Shown piece after piece: positions 1 through 10,660 of a stretch of 64,000 nt of DNA (positions are counted from its first letter, which is position 1; each line of letters opens with the position of its first letter). The notes below the pieces were generated by a model. It worked only from the letters and a program-made list of their open reading frames with translations. It had not been told where the DNA came from and searched no databases. Location: positions 17,769,375 to 17,833,374 of the forward strand of contig CM053801.1 in NCBI GenBank assembly GCA_028671895.1, in the 5' to 3' direction. This DNA is from Oenanthe sinensis (lineage: Eukaryota > Streptophyta > Magnoliopsida > Apiales > Apiaceae). Position numbers and translations under genes: made by a program.

Positions 1-1
1 T

Positions 2-665
2 TGTTTTCATGGCACTAATAGAATATTTCTTGAACCCAATGATCCAATGCGCAAATCAAGCAATCTATTCCAAAATACCGAAACAAGAGTGTTTCATGGT
101 CGTTTGTCCAGTGAGAATGTAAAGAATTTAATTGATGGGGTCGTTTTCCCACCATACAGAAAAACTACTTCCAAATCGAGACCTCTCGGCTACGGAGTTG
201 ACCATCATTGGACTCACAAATCGATGTTTTATGAACTCCCTTATTGGTCATCACATAGTGTTCGACATTGCATTGATATCATGCATATCGAAAAGAATGT
301 GTTCGAGAATATATTATTCACTATCATAAATGTTGCAAAGTCAAAGGATCATAAAAAGGCAAGATTGGATTGCAAACACTTTAATTTGTTACCTCATCTT
401 TGGATGTTAGAAAATGGCAAGAAACCTAAAGCGTCATTCACCCTCAACCGGAAACAACTTAAACTTTTGTGCGAATGAATTTGCTCACTTAAGCTTCCAA
501 ACGGTTATGCCTCAAATATATCGCGTTGTTGTAATGTTAGTGAGTTGAAAATTTTCAGATTCAAGTCACATGATTGTCACATTTTTTTCAAAAATTAATG
601 CATCTTTCCTTCCGTGAGCTTCTACCCCAACCAATTGTAGATGCCTTAACGACAATTTCAAATTT

Positions 666-666
<1 letters not shown>
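2..666 (+). pseudogene. TNP2-type CACTA transposase fragment
   Basis: The frame is open from base 2, so the coding region enters from the left. It contains the family block ELPYW...RHCIDIMHIEKNVFENIL, followed by KARLD and a later LKLPNGYASNISRC stretch; these are diagnostic of the Transposase_21/TNP2 family. A TGA at 476-478 interrupts it, yet the same frame resumes directly afterwards with recognisable TNP2 sequence. A further frame change near 590-600 leads to FRELLPQPIVDALTTIS, and similarity ends near 666 beside an AT microsatellite. It is therefore a decayed fragment and no functional protein is expected. Confidence 0.85.

Positions 667-668
<2 letters not shown>

Positions 669-710
<42 letters not shown>
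669..710. repeat. (AT)n microsatellite
   Basis: An uninterrupted AT dinucleotide run of about 21 units directly follows the transposase remnant. 711-1600 is AT-rich internal CACTA sequence with repeated TATATAAGTGATATATATAGTGTTTG-like stretches; I see no coding region in it. Confidence 0.95.
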
Positions 711-712
<2 letters not shown>

Positions 713-1603
713 TCTTTGTACCGAGGTTATATATACACACACACACATAAAATTTGTATCGTTACTGGATTATATATATACTGGATATTATGCTCTTGTT
801 TGATTTTGATTTCATGATTTGTGTTATTTCTCTTAACATTATTTTATTGATATATACACACACATGTATGCCTACATATTTGATCGTTTAATATTTGATA
901 TGTATGCCTACATGTACTTTATTTTTGTGATTTATGCTAAAGTTATGCTTTTTTATTGCAAAAATTGTGGATATTTTGTGCTAAGTTATGAAATATTTGT
1001 GCTTTTTTCATTATTCTCGTACTTTGCATGTCATTGTTCGTCGGTTATGTATTTTTTTTCAAATATTCATATTTTGGAAATGTGAGTCTAATTAATTAAG
1101 AAATGGATTTTGAATATGATTTGAATGTTAAGTGGGTGTGGGTTATGGTTAATTGCTATATATAAGTGCATATATATAGTGTTTGTTATGGTTTTGGATA
1201 GTTTTGGTATGGTATATATATAATTTATTATATAATTAAGTCGAAGGTTATAGTGTTTATTATTGTTTTGTAGTGTTTTGTTATATATGTAGTTTATTTT
1301 AATTTGGTATACTATAGTATTTGTTATGATTTTTGTAGAGTTTAATTTGAGTTATTTTGATTTGGCGTGGATCGATACTTATTGATATAAGTAGATTCAT
1401 TACTATATATAGGTGTTAATTGTATTGCGCTTATGTTAATAGTGGGCTTAATGTGTCATGTCTATATATGATATGCATATATAAGTGATATATATAGTGT
1501 TTGTTATGGTTTTGGATGGTTTTAGTATGGTACTATATATAATTTATTATATAAGTTGAAGGTTAGATTGTTAAGCAGTATGATTTATTGCATATTATTG
1601 CAG

Positions 1604-1756
1604 GCACGTGAGGAGGCCGAAGCCGTGAAGGCACTGGAGCTATTGGATGTTATTGATGACGAGTCATTTGATCCCGCTGCGGACGAGAAAGAGACTGAGG
1701 ATGGCGATGAGGATGACGGGCATGATGACAACGACTCTGATGTTTCCGTCTACTAG
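1604..1756 (+). CDS. Acidic terminal exon inside the CACTA element
   Basis: An apparent 3' splice site (TATTATTGCAG) is followed by an open frame AREEAEAVKALELLDVID... that becomes strongly Asp/Glu-rich and ends DSDVSVY before TAG. Its base composition is clearly more GC-rich than its surroundings. Its position between the transposase remnant and the subterminal repeats fits the last exon of the element's second gene (TNPA-like) or of a captured host gene. I do not recognise the family. Upstream exons were not found, so the start is only the inferred splice acceptor. Confidence 0.45.
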   Translation, partial: AREEAEAVKALELLDVIDDESFDPAADEKETEDGDEDDGHDDNDSDVSVY

Positions 1757-2199
1757 TTTGTGGCTTGTTTTTTGAACTTTGTTTTTGAGGTTTATATGCA
1801 TTCGGATGATATGGTTTCTAGTGGATTTATGTTTTAATCCATTTATTTTGAATGAATTATGACTGTGTTGTGGAGGTACCTAGTTGTAGTAGGTACCGAT
1901 GATATTTGAATTTGGTCGGTCAGAAATTTGAATTTGCTTTTGTTAGATTAGTTTGTGAATGTTTTTGTTGGATTTGTGTTGTTGGATTAGTTTCTGCATG
2001 ATTTTGTTATATATGGCTATATTTGATTTGGTTATAGCCATATTTTCATTTTGTTATGGCCATATTTGATTTTGCTAAGTGCTTAATTTAGATGTTAGTT
2101 GAGGCTTGTGTATGTGATGAAATGGTATAGCAGGTGCTGCAGGAATGGTATAACACTAGTGCTACAGAAATGGTATAGCACTAGTGCTGCAGAAATAGC

Positions 2200-2975
2200 A
2201 ATTGCAGCAGAATTCTGGGAAACAAAACCCAGCAAAACCGACCACTATTGGTGCATAACCGACCACCATGACCATATAATTAAGTACAAAACCTGACCAC
2301 CTTTAAGTAAAACCGACCACATTCAATTAAAACCGACCAATGTGACCCAATGTTTTGATACTAAAACCGACCATATTCAAATAAAACTGATCAAATGGAC
2401 CACAAAAAATGTTCACTAAAACCGACCATTTTCAGGTAAAACCGACCACATGGGCCAAATAAAAAGTAAACTAAAACTGACCACCTTAAAGTAAAATCGA
2501 TCGAATTGATCATAATTAAATTTCACTAAAACCGACCTTAATAAAGTAAAACCGACCAAATGGACCATATATGTAGTTTACCAAAACCGATCAGATTAAA
2601 CTAAAACTGACCAAATATACCATATAAAACTGACCGAATTTGCGGAACCGACCACAAGAAGTCGGTTATGAATTTAATTAAAATCATAAAAACTTTTAAC
2701 CGATCGTTAATTCTGACCGACGTCGGTCGATTATAGGTTTAACTGTGAAGTCAAAACAAGGTAAAACAATGTAGTTTTGCATGCGGAAAAACCGAGGTCG
2801 GTTTAATGTGACACGTCATCTTCCACGTGGATTGTGGGACCAAAACCGACCGACTACGGTCGGTTATATGAACTAAAAATGACCAAAATCCTATTTCCGA
2901 TTGGGCCTTTTCCGACCACACGATCCTATCGGTTTTAGGGACTTAACCTATCGATTATTGTCTTAACCGACCAAT
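2200..2975. repeat. CACTA subterminal repeat array
   Basis: Many copies of AAAACCGACCA and one- or two-base variants (AAAACTGACCA, AAAACCGATCA) occur at spacings of roughly 15-40 bp, nearly all in the same orientation. Towards the end they alternate with inverted GGTCGGTT units, so short hairpins are possible. In CACTA elements such repeats are transposase-binding sites needed for excision. Confidence 0.9.
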
Positions 2976-2976
2976 T

Positions 2977-3010
2977 TTTTCAGTCGAAAATGCTCTGTTT
3001 TCTTGTAGTG
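2977..3010 (-). repeat. CACTA right terminal inverted repeat
   Basis: Read on the minus strand the end begins CACTACAAGAAAACAGAGCA and continues TTTTCGACTG. The leading CACTACAAGAAAA is the conserved terminus of plant En/Spm elements. Confidence 0.9.
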
Positions 3011-3165
3011 AAACCAATAAAATAAAACATGATACATTATTGATGTAAAATCTCGTCCTAGTCCTAGCTAGTGATCCCATTCTCATTTGTTGGGTGGTAT
3101 TAATCCAAGTACCACATCAGATAATTTTATTATATACAAGCAGTCAATTAACTCCATTAGTATGT

Positions 3166-4100
3166 GTTATGCCCAAATTTCAGCATTTGTTATTTGTGAT
3201 GGGCTGGTTATATCTATTGGGCCGAATTTATAGTTGTTCGGGTGGATTATTGTTGTTGTTATTAAAGACCCTGTGCCTCCAGGATTAATTTGAAGGTTCT
3301 CCGTCATCTATGTCTGTCAATGCCAATTGAAGGCCATAGCTCCATATTTCTCGGGTTGCCCTTGTAGTGGAGTTATGGTGTGCTGCTAACCTTATCCTGA
3401 AAGATCCTTTCCCTGTACTCAGGAGGGTTTCCCTCGTCTGGGGGCTTAGGACGCGTCCTACATTTGAGGTGGGTCTAGTGCTGGCCTCCAGTTAAGGTAT
3501 CCAGGAAATAGCTGTAGTGGACCGACTAGAGCTCACGGTTTTCGGGTCAATGTCGGATTCATGAAGTCTTTGGGCCTTATACTGGGTTTTGACCTACCCA
3601 AACAAGCCTTAATGTGGAGACCTCTTTCAAGTAGGTTTCTCTTATTTTTCCTATCGGGCCTCTACTTCAGCAAGAACTACGTGGGCTTGATTCCCTATAA
3701 ATAGGGGTACATAGGCACATTGTTAGGGGTTAGACGTTGAGAGCCCCCACCAACTAAAAAACCCTAACAATCTCAGCCCCCAATATTCAACAACCACCGC
3801 ACTCCAATGACTTTTCAGGTAAAAAACACAACCCTAGATCTTGATTATGGCGATGGACCTCGTATTTTATTGTTACCAAATTCCTTCATCAACATTATGA
3901 GAACTTTTGGAATATACTCAAATACAAATCTGTGCGGGCTCTATGGTGATGTGGTCAGGCGGTACAATGATTATGATTAATTCCATTTATATGAGGCCTT
4001 AATTTTGGGATAGGCCCAAATACAAATCCTTCCGCCCTCGGCCCAAAACGCACAATATGATATTATTATGGAGTTAGAACTTGCATGCGGCCCACCACAC
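3166..4100 (+). repeat. LTR-like sequence, possible solo LTR
   Basis: The block starts TGTTATGCCCAAATTTC, is less AT-rich than its flanks, and has a well-formed CTATAAATAG promoter box at about 3695-3704, followed by a leader-like region with AACCCTAA motifs. No long open frame is present. These are features of a Ty3-type LTR. I could not fix the right end or find a target duplication, so the boundaries are approximate and a degenerate partial element is equally possible. Confidence 0.35.
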
Positions 4101-4525
4101 TCCAACAGATCGCCGTTATCATTCCAATATAGTTTGAATAATCAATGATACCAGTCTTAAAATAATAGTTGAAAAATTATTATTATATATATACATGTAA
4201 TGTCCTCGAAGAATAAAACTTCGATATAGTCCGAGTTTCTTCTAATTAATCAATTCTATGACTCGACTATTTTCACCAAGCAAATTAAAGTGTGAAATTA
4301 GTGTCCGATAAGTTTTCGCCAAGCAAATTATAGTGTAAAATCTCACTTGAATTTTGTATTGTTTTCTTATCTTGTTCTTTTTACATCATATAATATTAAG
4401 TTTAGACATTATCAGGGCTGACCATATCTTCCTCCTCGCCAAGAAGAGATCACAGTGCTATATTTTCTTGGTCTAGAAAAGCCTTAATTAAGGATTGGTT
4501 TCGTGGAGCTCATTCGAGGAAAAGT

Positions 4526-4530
4526 CTGTT
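4526..4530. repeat. Target-site duplication CTGTT (left copy)
   Basis: CTGTT directly precedes the 5' LTR and is repeated exactly at 9310-9314 after the 3' LTR. The 5-bp size is usual for Ty1/copia integration. Confidence 0.9.
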
Positions 4531-4837
4531 TGTTGGTAGTAATTTGAATGTGGTTTATGTTTTAAATTCGAATAAACTCAGCGGTCAGCCCAGCCCATGT
4601 AAACAGCAGAGACCTAGTCGTAGAAGTAGTTTCAGTATTTGTAGGATCGTGGAGGTAGTTCAGTGTAGTGAGGAAAGTAGTTGCTGGTTTATAGGAGTCC
4701 ATATCTCCTAGTTACCGTTTATATATTTTGCATGTAATATTTCCAAGTAGTCAGTGAAATATCAATCTTGCTTTTTCAATTAACAAAATTACGTTTTATT
4801 CTCTGTGTGTGTTAAAGTTATTAGCTCAGATTCTACA
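4531..4837 (+). repeat. 5' LTR of the copia element
   Basis: Runs from TGTTGGTAGTAATTTGAA to GCTCAGATTCTACA and is matched at 8991-9309. It lacks 12 bp of a CAGCC-type repeat found in the 3' copy. Confidence 0.93.
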
Positions 4838-4839
4838 TT

Positions 4840-4851
4840 TGGTATCAGAGC
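4840..4851 (+). other. Primer-binding site (initiator tRNA-Met type)
   Basis: TGGTATCAGAGC lies two bases after the 5' LTR. It is the standard plant copia minus-strand priming site. Confidence 0.92.
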
Positions 4852-4864
4852 GAGGGACTACAGA

Positions 4865-5730
4865 ATGGATGTGGGGAAAAGCAAGACAGGATCTTTTAGG
4901 CTAACATACCCTATGCTGGCCAAGAGCAATTATACGGCTTGGGCATTAAAGATGAAGGTCTTTATGCAGGCACAAGGGGTGTGGATTGCTGTGGAACCAA
5001 GTGATGAAAAGGCAGTGATTGACGAGAAAATGGATAAAGTTCCTTTGGCCATGATTTATCAAGGTATACTTGAGGAAATGCTATTGTCAATCTCTGAGAA
5101 GAAAACGGCAAAGGAGGGCTGAGAAGCCATCAAAGTCATGTGCCAAGGAGCTGATCGTGTGAAGAAGGCTAGAGTTCAGACACTCAAGGCGGAGTTTGAG
5201 TCTCTACGTATGGATGACAGTGATCAGCTCGATGATTTCTATATGAAGCTGAATGGATTGGTGTCCACTATTCGGGCTTTAGGTGAAGGGATAAATGAAG
5301 CGTATGTTGTCAAGAAGCTGCTTCGAGCTGTTCCTTCTAGATTTCTCCAAATTGCCTCAACAATGGAGCAGTTTGGAAATTTGGAAACAATGTCAGTTGA
5401 AGAAGCTTTTGGGTCTCTCCAAACTCATGAGGAGAGGCTGAAAGGCCAAAACGAAAACACTGGACGCGGTAAACTATTATTGACAGAGGAGGAATGGATC
5501 AAGCGGGAGAAGAATGAAAGATAAGCTATTGCTCACTCGAGAGGACTGGATGAAGAAAACAAATAAAGATAATTCAGATGGGCATTCAAGTTTCAAAGGA
5601 CGAGGCGGACGTGGTTACTAGATCAAGAATGATGAAAGTGTGCGTTCTCAGGGTACTATTCGTGACAGAAGCACTGTGAGATGCTTCAACTATAATATAT
5701 TGGGACATTACGCTGCAGAGTGTAAGAGGC
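4865..5730 (+). pseudogene. copia gag/nucleocapsid, disrupted
   Basis: The first ATG after the primer site begins a UBN2-type gag (LTYPMLAKSNYTAWALKMKVFMQ...; then LKAEFESLRMDDSDQLDDFYMKL). A TGA at 5120-5122 stands where Trp is expected, and the frame resumes afterwards. Near 5470-5520 the frame shifts, within what looks like an internal duplication of a KLLLTxEEW-type segment. A TAG lies at 5619-5621. The zinc knuckle reads CFNY...GHYAAEC, so the second Cys of the CCHC motif is replaced by Tyr. Capsid function is lost. Confidence 0.85.
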
Positions 5731-5799
5731 CACGTCGAGAAAGGAATCAAAAACCAGAGGCAAATCTGACTCAAATCAAGGATGATGAACCCGCACTAT

Positions 5800-8700
5800 T
5801 ATTGTCTGAGTTTGATAAGAACAAAACCGAGATGGTGTTGTTGAATGAAGAGTACGTTGTACCAAGGTTGGAGGCAGATAAAAAGGAAAGGAAGTTCTCT
5901 CAGCTGTGGTATTTAGATAATGGGGCAAGTAATCATATGACAGGGGATAAAACAAAATTCTCCAAACTAGACAAAAATATCACAGGAGAGGTAAAATTTG
6001 GTGATGGGTCAACTGTATGCATTAAGGGGAAGGGATCAGTCTCATTTAAGTGCAAAACTGGTGAAGAGAGAGTGTTCAATGATGTGTTTTACATTCCAAC
6101 TCTGTGCAACAACATTCTCAGTCTTGGGCAGATGTCAGAACAAGGAAACAAAGTAATCTTGGAGGGTGAATTTTTGTGGGTGTATGAAAACGATGGAAGG
6201 TTATTAATGAGAGTGCAGAGATCATCAAATCGTCTGTATAAGATCCTTCTTGAAGAAAACCAGGGTGCTTGTTTACTCTCAAAATTAGAAGAAGATTATT
6301 GGTTGTGGCATGCTCGCCTAGGACACGTGAATTTCAATGCAATGAATCTCATGAAGAAAAATGACATGGTTGAGGGCTTGCCAAAGATGATACAGCCTAA
6401 AGAAACGTGCAAGGGATGTCTAATGGCTAAGCAAACAAGAACACCTTTTCCCTCTAAGTCAAGCTATGTGTCTAACCAGGTATTGGAACTGGTGCATGGT
6501 GATATATGTGGACCGATCTCACCGCCAACACCATCCGGAAAGAGGTACTTTCTTCTTTTAGTTGATGATTTTAGCCGTATGATGTGGGTTTATTTCTTGT
6601 CAACTAAAGATGAAGCGTTTGAGTCGTTTAAAAAGTTTAAAATGCTTGTTGAGAATGGGTCTGAGAAGAGGATCAAAACTCTACGTACTGACAGAGGGGG
6701 TGAATTTTATTCCTCCCAATTCATAAACTACTGTGAGGATGCTGGTATTATCAGATATTTCACTGCTCCTTATTCCCCATAGCAGAATGGCGTGGTAGAA
6801 CAGAGAAACAGGACTGTTGTAGTAATGGCAAGGAGTTTTTTAAAGGAGAAACATGTTCCACCGGAGTTTTGGGGTGAGGCCGTACGACACTCTGTGTATG
6901 TGCTCAACAGGTTGCCAACACGAGCTCTCTCAAATTACACACCATATGAAGCTTGATTTGAATTAAAGCCTGATATTAGTCATATCAGAGTTTTTGGCTG
7001 CTGTGCATTTATGAAGGTGCCAAGTATTCACACAAAGAAATTAGATGATCGTAGCAGGTATGTAGTGTATCTTGGAAGAGAGCCCGGTACAAAAGCCCAT
7101 CGACTGTATGATCCAGAAGAAAAGAAGGTGTGGGTAAGTAGAGACGTGGTTTTTGTGGAGTCAAAATCATGGGTCTGGAACAATAAGGTTGAAGATACAG
7201 AAGTCAGTGGAGAGAATGACCATATACAGTTCACGGTCGAAAATATGGATGAAAGTGACACAGAGGAAACTACAACATCTATTCACATGTCCGAATCATC
7301 ACAATCTAGTGAAGACAGTGATGGAGAATCAAGTCAAAGCAGCACGCCAAAGAATTACAGATTATTAAGTGACATCTACGACAATACTTTAGAAATAGAG
7401 CTCGAGGAGGAACTATTATTTCTGGATATCGAAGAGCCAGCCACATACAATCAAGCAACTAAATAAAAGGCTTGGAAGGATGCCATGAAGAATGAAATAG
7501 AGGCTATCGAAAGGAATAACACTTAGAAACTTGTAGAGTTACCAGCAGGTCACAAACCAATTGGTTTAAAATGGGTTTACAAATTGAAGAAGAATACAGA
7601 GGGTGAGATTGTGAATCATAAGGCAAGACTCGTCGCGAAAGGATATGTACAAAAACAGGGTATAGACTTTGAGGAGGTCTTTGCACCAGTTACACGTTTG
7701 GAAACTGTGAGACTATTGTTGGCTCTAAAAGCGAAAAATAGCTGGAAAGTTCATCATCTAAATGTTAAATCAGCATTTCTAAACGATGATTTGCAAGAAG
7801 ATGTTTATGTAGTGCAACCGGAAGGGTTTGTGAAGCAAGGGAAGGAGCAGTTGGTGTATAAGTTGATAAAAGCGCTATATGGGCTTCGTCAAGCCCCACG
7901 AGCCTGGTATGCTAAACTGAGTAAGTGTTTAGAGAACATGGGTTTTACTAAGTGCCCATACGAGCATGCAGTATACACAAGGCGTGAGAAGGATGAGACG
8001 TTGATAATTGGAGTATATGTGGATGACTTGTTAATCACAGGTACAAGCATCGCACTTATTCAACAATTTAAAGAGCAGATGAACAGGAGGTTTGATATGA
8101 GTGATCTTGGAAAGCTCTCTCATTATCTTGGAATAGAGGTGACTCAGATGAGGGATTGTATAGAATTGAAGCAGACGTCGTATGCAAAGAAAGTTATGGA
8201 AAAGAGTGGTATGGCAGAATGCAAGCCTACAAAGTACCCTATGGAGCCTACAGTACAGTTACACAAGGATGCAAATGGGAAGTCTGTAGACTCAACTGAG
8301 TACAAAAGTGTTGTGGGAGGTCTACGTTATCTGGTCCATACTCGACCAGATATATCATATGCTGTTGGGATTGTAAGCCGTTACATGGAACGACCCACTG
8401 TTATGCACTGGAACACTATGAAACGAATTCTTCGTTATGTGAAAGGAACTTTAAGCTATGGTCTGGTATATTCAAGAGGAAGCAATAACAACATTCTGTT
8501 AGGGTACTCAGATAGTGATCTGGCAGGGCAAATCGATGATAGGAGAAGTACATGAGGGATGACATTCTATCTTAATGAGAGCTTGATCACTTGGGTGTCC
8601 CAGAAGCAACGTTGTGTGGCTCTGTCGTCCTGTGAAGCAGAGTTTATGGCCGTCACGGCAGCTGCTTGTCAAGGTATATGGCTACGGAATTTGCTGGGTA

Positions 8701-8975
8701 AACTTACTGAAGAAAGTATAGGTCATGTGGTTCTCTATATAGACAATAAGTTAGCAATAGATTTGGCCAAGAATCCGGTGTTCCACGGCAGGAGTAAACA
8801 CATTGATATCTGATACCATTTTATCCGTGAGTGTATCGAACGAGGTGAAGTTGTGATCAAGCACATTGGGTCTGGTGATTAGCGTGAAGATGTCCTGACA
8901 AAAGCTATGGCTACAGTGAAGTTTGAAAGGTTACGCGCGTTGCTGGGAATCAGAAACCTGCAAAACCAAATTTAA
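5800..8975 (+). pseudogene. copia pol polyprotein (PR-INT-RT-RNase H), multiple nonsense codons
   Basis: One frame carries the whole of pol: protease WYLDNGASNHMTG, integrase HHCC zinc region (LWHARLGHVN...CKGCLMAKQ), integrase core with D (HGDICGP), D (TDRGGEF) and E (VVEQRNR), reverse transcriptase with YVDDLLITG, and RNase H (LSSCEAEFMAV). In-frame stops occur at 6780, 6954, 7464, 7524, 8553, 8811 and 8880. Those at 6780 (CAG to TAG), 6954 and 7524 (TGG to TGA/TAG) and 8811 (CGA to TGA) fit C-to-T changes at family-conserved residues. Apart from these stops the frame is intact, so decay is mainly by point mutation. Confidence 0.9.
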
Positions 8976-8976
8976 A

Positions 8977-8986
8977 ATTAAGGGGG
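8977..8986 (+). other. Polypurine tract
   Basis: AATTAAGGGGG lies a few bases before the 3' LTR, the usual plus-strand priming site. Confidence 0.75.
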
Positions 8987-8990
8987 TGTT

Positions 8991-9309
8991 TGTTGGTAGT
9001 AATTTGAATTTGATTTATGTTTTAAATTCGAATAAACTCAGCGGTCAGCCCAGCCCAGCCCATGGCCCATGTAAACAGCAGAGACCTAGTCGTAGAAGTA
9101 GTTTTAGTATTTGTAGGATCGTGGAGGTAGTTCAGTGCAGTGAGGAAAGTAGTTGCTGGTTTATAGGAGTCCATATCTCCTAGTTACCGTTTATATATTT
9201 TGCATGTAATCTTTCCAAGTAGTCAGTGAAATATAAATATTGCTTTTTCAGTTAACAAAATTACGTTTTATTCTCTGTGTGTGTTAAAGTTATTAGCTCA
9301 GATTCTACA
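8991..9309 (+). repeat. 3' LTR of the copia element
   Basis: Matches 4531-4837 apart from about 8 substitutions and one 12-bp length difference in a CAGCC repeat. It is followed by the second CTGTT target copy at 9310-9314. Confidence 0.93.
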
Positions 9310-9314
9310 CTGTT

Positions 9315-9800
9315 CAGGAAAAATGTAAGGTAAAGAAAGTGGACAACTCTAGCTCAAGTAGGCATAGTACGAAGCACAGATCAATCGACACAAGCGAGAG
9401 CTGCTTTTTATACATGTGTGCTTGGTCTCTCGAGTGTGAACTTTTGTTGTTTAAATGATGATTCTTTCCTATAAGCAAAATTTTGTAAACTAATAATTTT
9501 CAGCAGAAAATATACTGTTATATATTAATTATCTATAAGCCTAGTTTTAAAAAATCACTCATTTAATCCATTAATCGGTATTCTGTCGATTCGATTCTAA
9601 AATCTGTTTAATTATTATATATTTTTCAAAAATTAATATTATAAATTTAATAAATTAGTTATGATTATTTTATTTTAATATATCCGAATAATAATTTCAA
9701 TTAATCTCCAATTACTCGATTAATTATTATAAAATCGTCATACTAATTAATACCGATTATCGATTTTTACAACACAATCTATGAACTATGAAAATAATAA
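9315..9800. other. Intergenic, AT-rich; possible remnant of a disrupted exon
   Basis: Directly after the copia insertion a short open stretch reads KKVDNSSSSRHSTKHRSIDT and ends in a stop near 9457. Joining it to the sequence left of the element over one CTGTT leaves a modest open frame at the junction. I recognise no family. The rest is AT-rich and featureless. Confidence 0.25.
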
Positions 9801-9803
9801 ATA

Positions 9804-10058
9804 TTCTCTCCGTCCCAATTGAAGTGACATGTTTGACTTTTTTGTAGTCAAATTGACTAAATTTTGACCGAAGATTAGTAAAAAAAATTATGATTTTGGA
9901 AAATTAAAAATTTCATTATAAAGTAAATTAAATATATTCTTCAATAATATATTTTTTTCAATTTTTTATAATTATCTAATATACATAATTTTTAGTCAAA
10001 GTTGAGTTAATTTAATTACTAAAAATTCAAAAAAATCACTTGAATTGAGATGAAAGAA
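9804..10058. mobile_element. Stowaway-like MITE (copy A)
   Basis: A 255-bp non-coding element with imperfect terminal inverted repeats: TTCTCTCCGTCCCAATTGAA at left against TTCTTTCATCTCAATTCAAG read inward from the right. Inside it carries TAGTCAAATTGACT...TTTGACC. Copies with the same internal motif lie at 16439-16695 and 25073-25343. Elements starting CTCYCTCCGTYCC are usual for mariner-related Stowaway families. Confidence 0.65.
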
Positions 10059-10279
10059 GCAATAAATAAAAGTTGAGGGTTTAGTCATCAAGTAACATAG
10101 ACAATCCTCTCGACTACAGAGGTCTACAGTTTGTTTTTTTTTTGACGAAGGTCTACAGCTTCTTTTCTCTACTCCCATTCAATTTTCCGATACAAACATA
10201 CCAGGAAAAAAAAACAAAAATTTATTACGAGTACAATATATGCCGACCACAGGAATGACTCCAACTTCAACATTATTTT

Positions 10280-10660
10280 TAAAAACTGAAAGTTTTTTAG
10301 TTATATTATTGGTTATTTATCAAAAAAAATTAAAAATTTTTTGCGATTTTATCATCTTGTGAATTTTTTTGCAAAAATACGGTCTGCAACTAAAAGTAAG
10401 CAAATGCAACTTTTTTATCTACAATCTCTAACCAAATGCAACTTTTTTTTGAACAAAATTGAAGTTACTCGTGGTTGTATTTCATGTTGATTTTAGTTGC
10501 ATAAGGTTGCATTGATTGTAAAACTGTATTTTTGCAAAACAAATTTAATTTAAAGATCGTATTTTTATAAAATAAAAAAAACGTATTTTTGTAAAAAATT
10601 AATAATAATAAAGTCCAATATTTTTCAAAAAAACCCTATATTATTTTATGTATATCATTG
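10280..10660. repeat. AT-rich repeat with GCAACTTTTTT motifs
   Basis: The stretch repeatedly uses TTTTGCAAAAATAC and GCAAC(T) motifs that recur at 12660-13000 and 13500-13600, so it is probably a shortened relative of the element at 12639-13622. No coding sequence is seen. 10660-12432 around it is likewise AT-rich and without a recognisable gene. Confidence 0.35.

Larger units (their letters stand above)
1..3010 (+). mobile_element. CACTA (En/Spm) transposon, right part; left end outside window
   Basis: Three things seen here belong together: a TNP2-type transposase fragment at the left edge, about 0.8 kb of dense subterminal repeats (AAAACCGACCA and variants), and a terminus at 3010 that reads CACTACAAGAAAACAGAGCA on the minus strand. 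CACTA elements carry exactly this arrangement, with subterminal repeats bound by the element's own protein. The three bases after the end are AAA; CACTA elements make 3-bp target duplications, but the left copy cannot be seen. The transposase is broken, so this copy is probably not autonomous. Confidence 0.9.
4531..9309 (+). mobile_element. Ty1/copia LTR retrotransposon, full-length, coding-dead
   Basis: The element has two near-identical LTRs (307 and 319 bp, TGTTGG...CTACA), a TGGTATCAGAGC primer-binding site complementary to initiator tRNA-Met, a polypurine tract before the 3' LTR, and a CTGTT duplication at both sides. Domain order is gag, protease, integrase, reverse transcriptase, RNase H, which is the copia order. 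By eye the LTRs differ at about 8 positions plus one 12-bp indel in a CAGCC repeat, so insertion is fairly recent. The polyprotein has many stop codons and cannot be made. Confidence 0.95.

Noticed and set aside
1556..1603. Coding start upstream of the acidic exon
   Set aside because: The stretch is AT-rich intron-like sequence ending in a good 3' splice site; an exon start at 1604 is more plausible.
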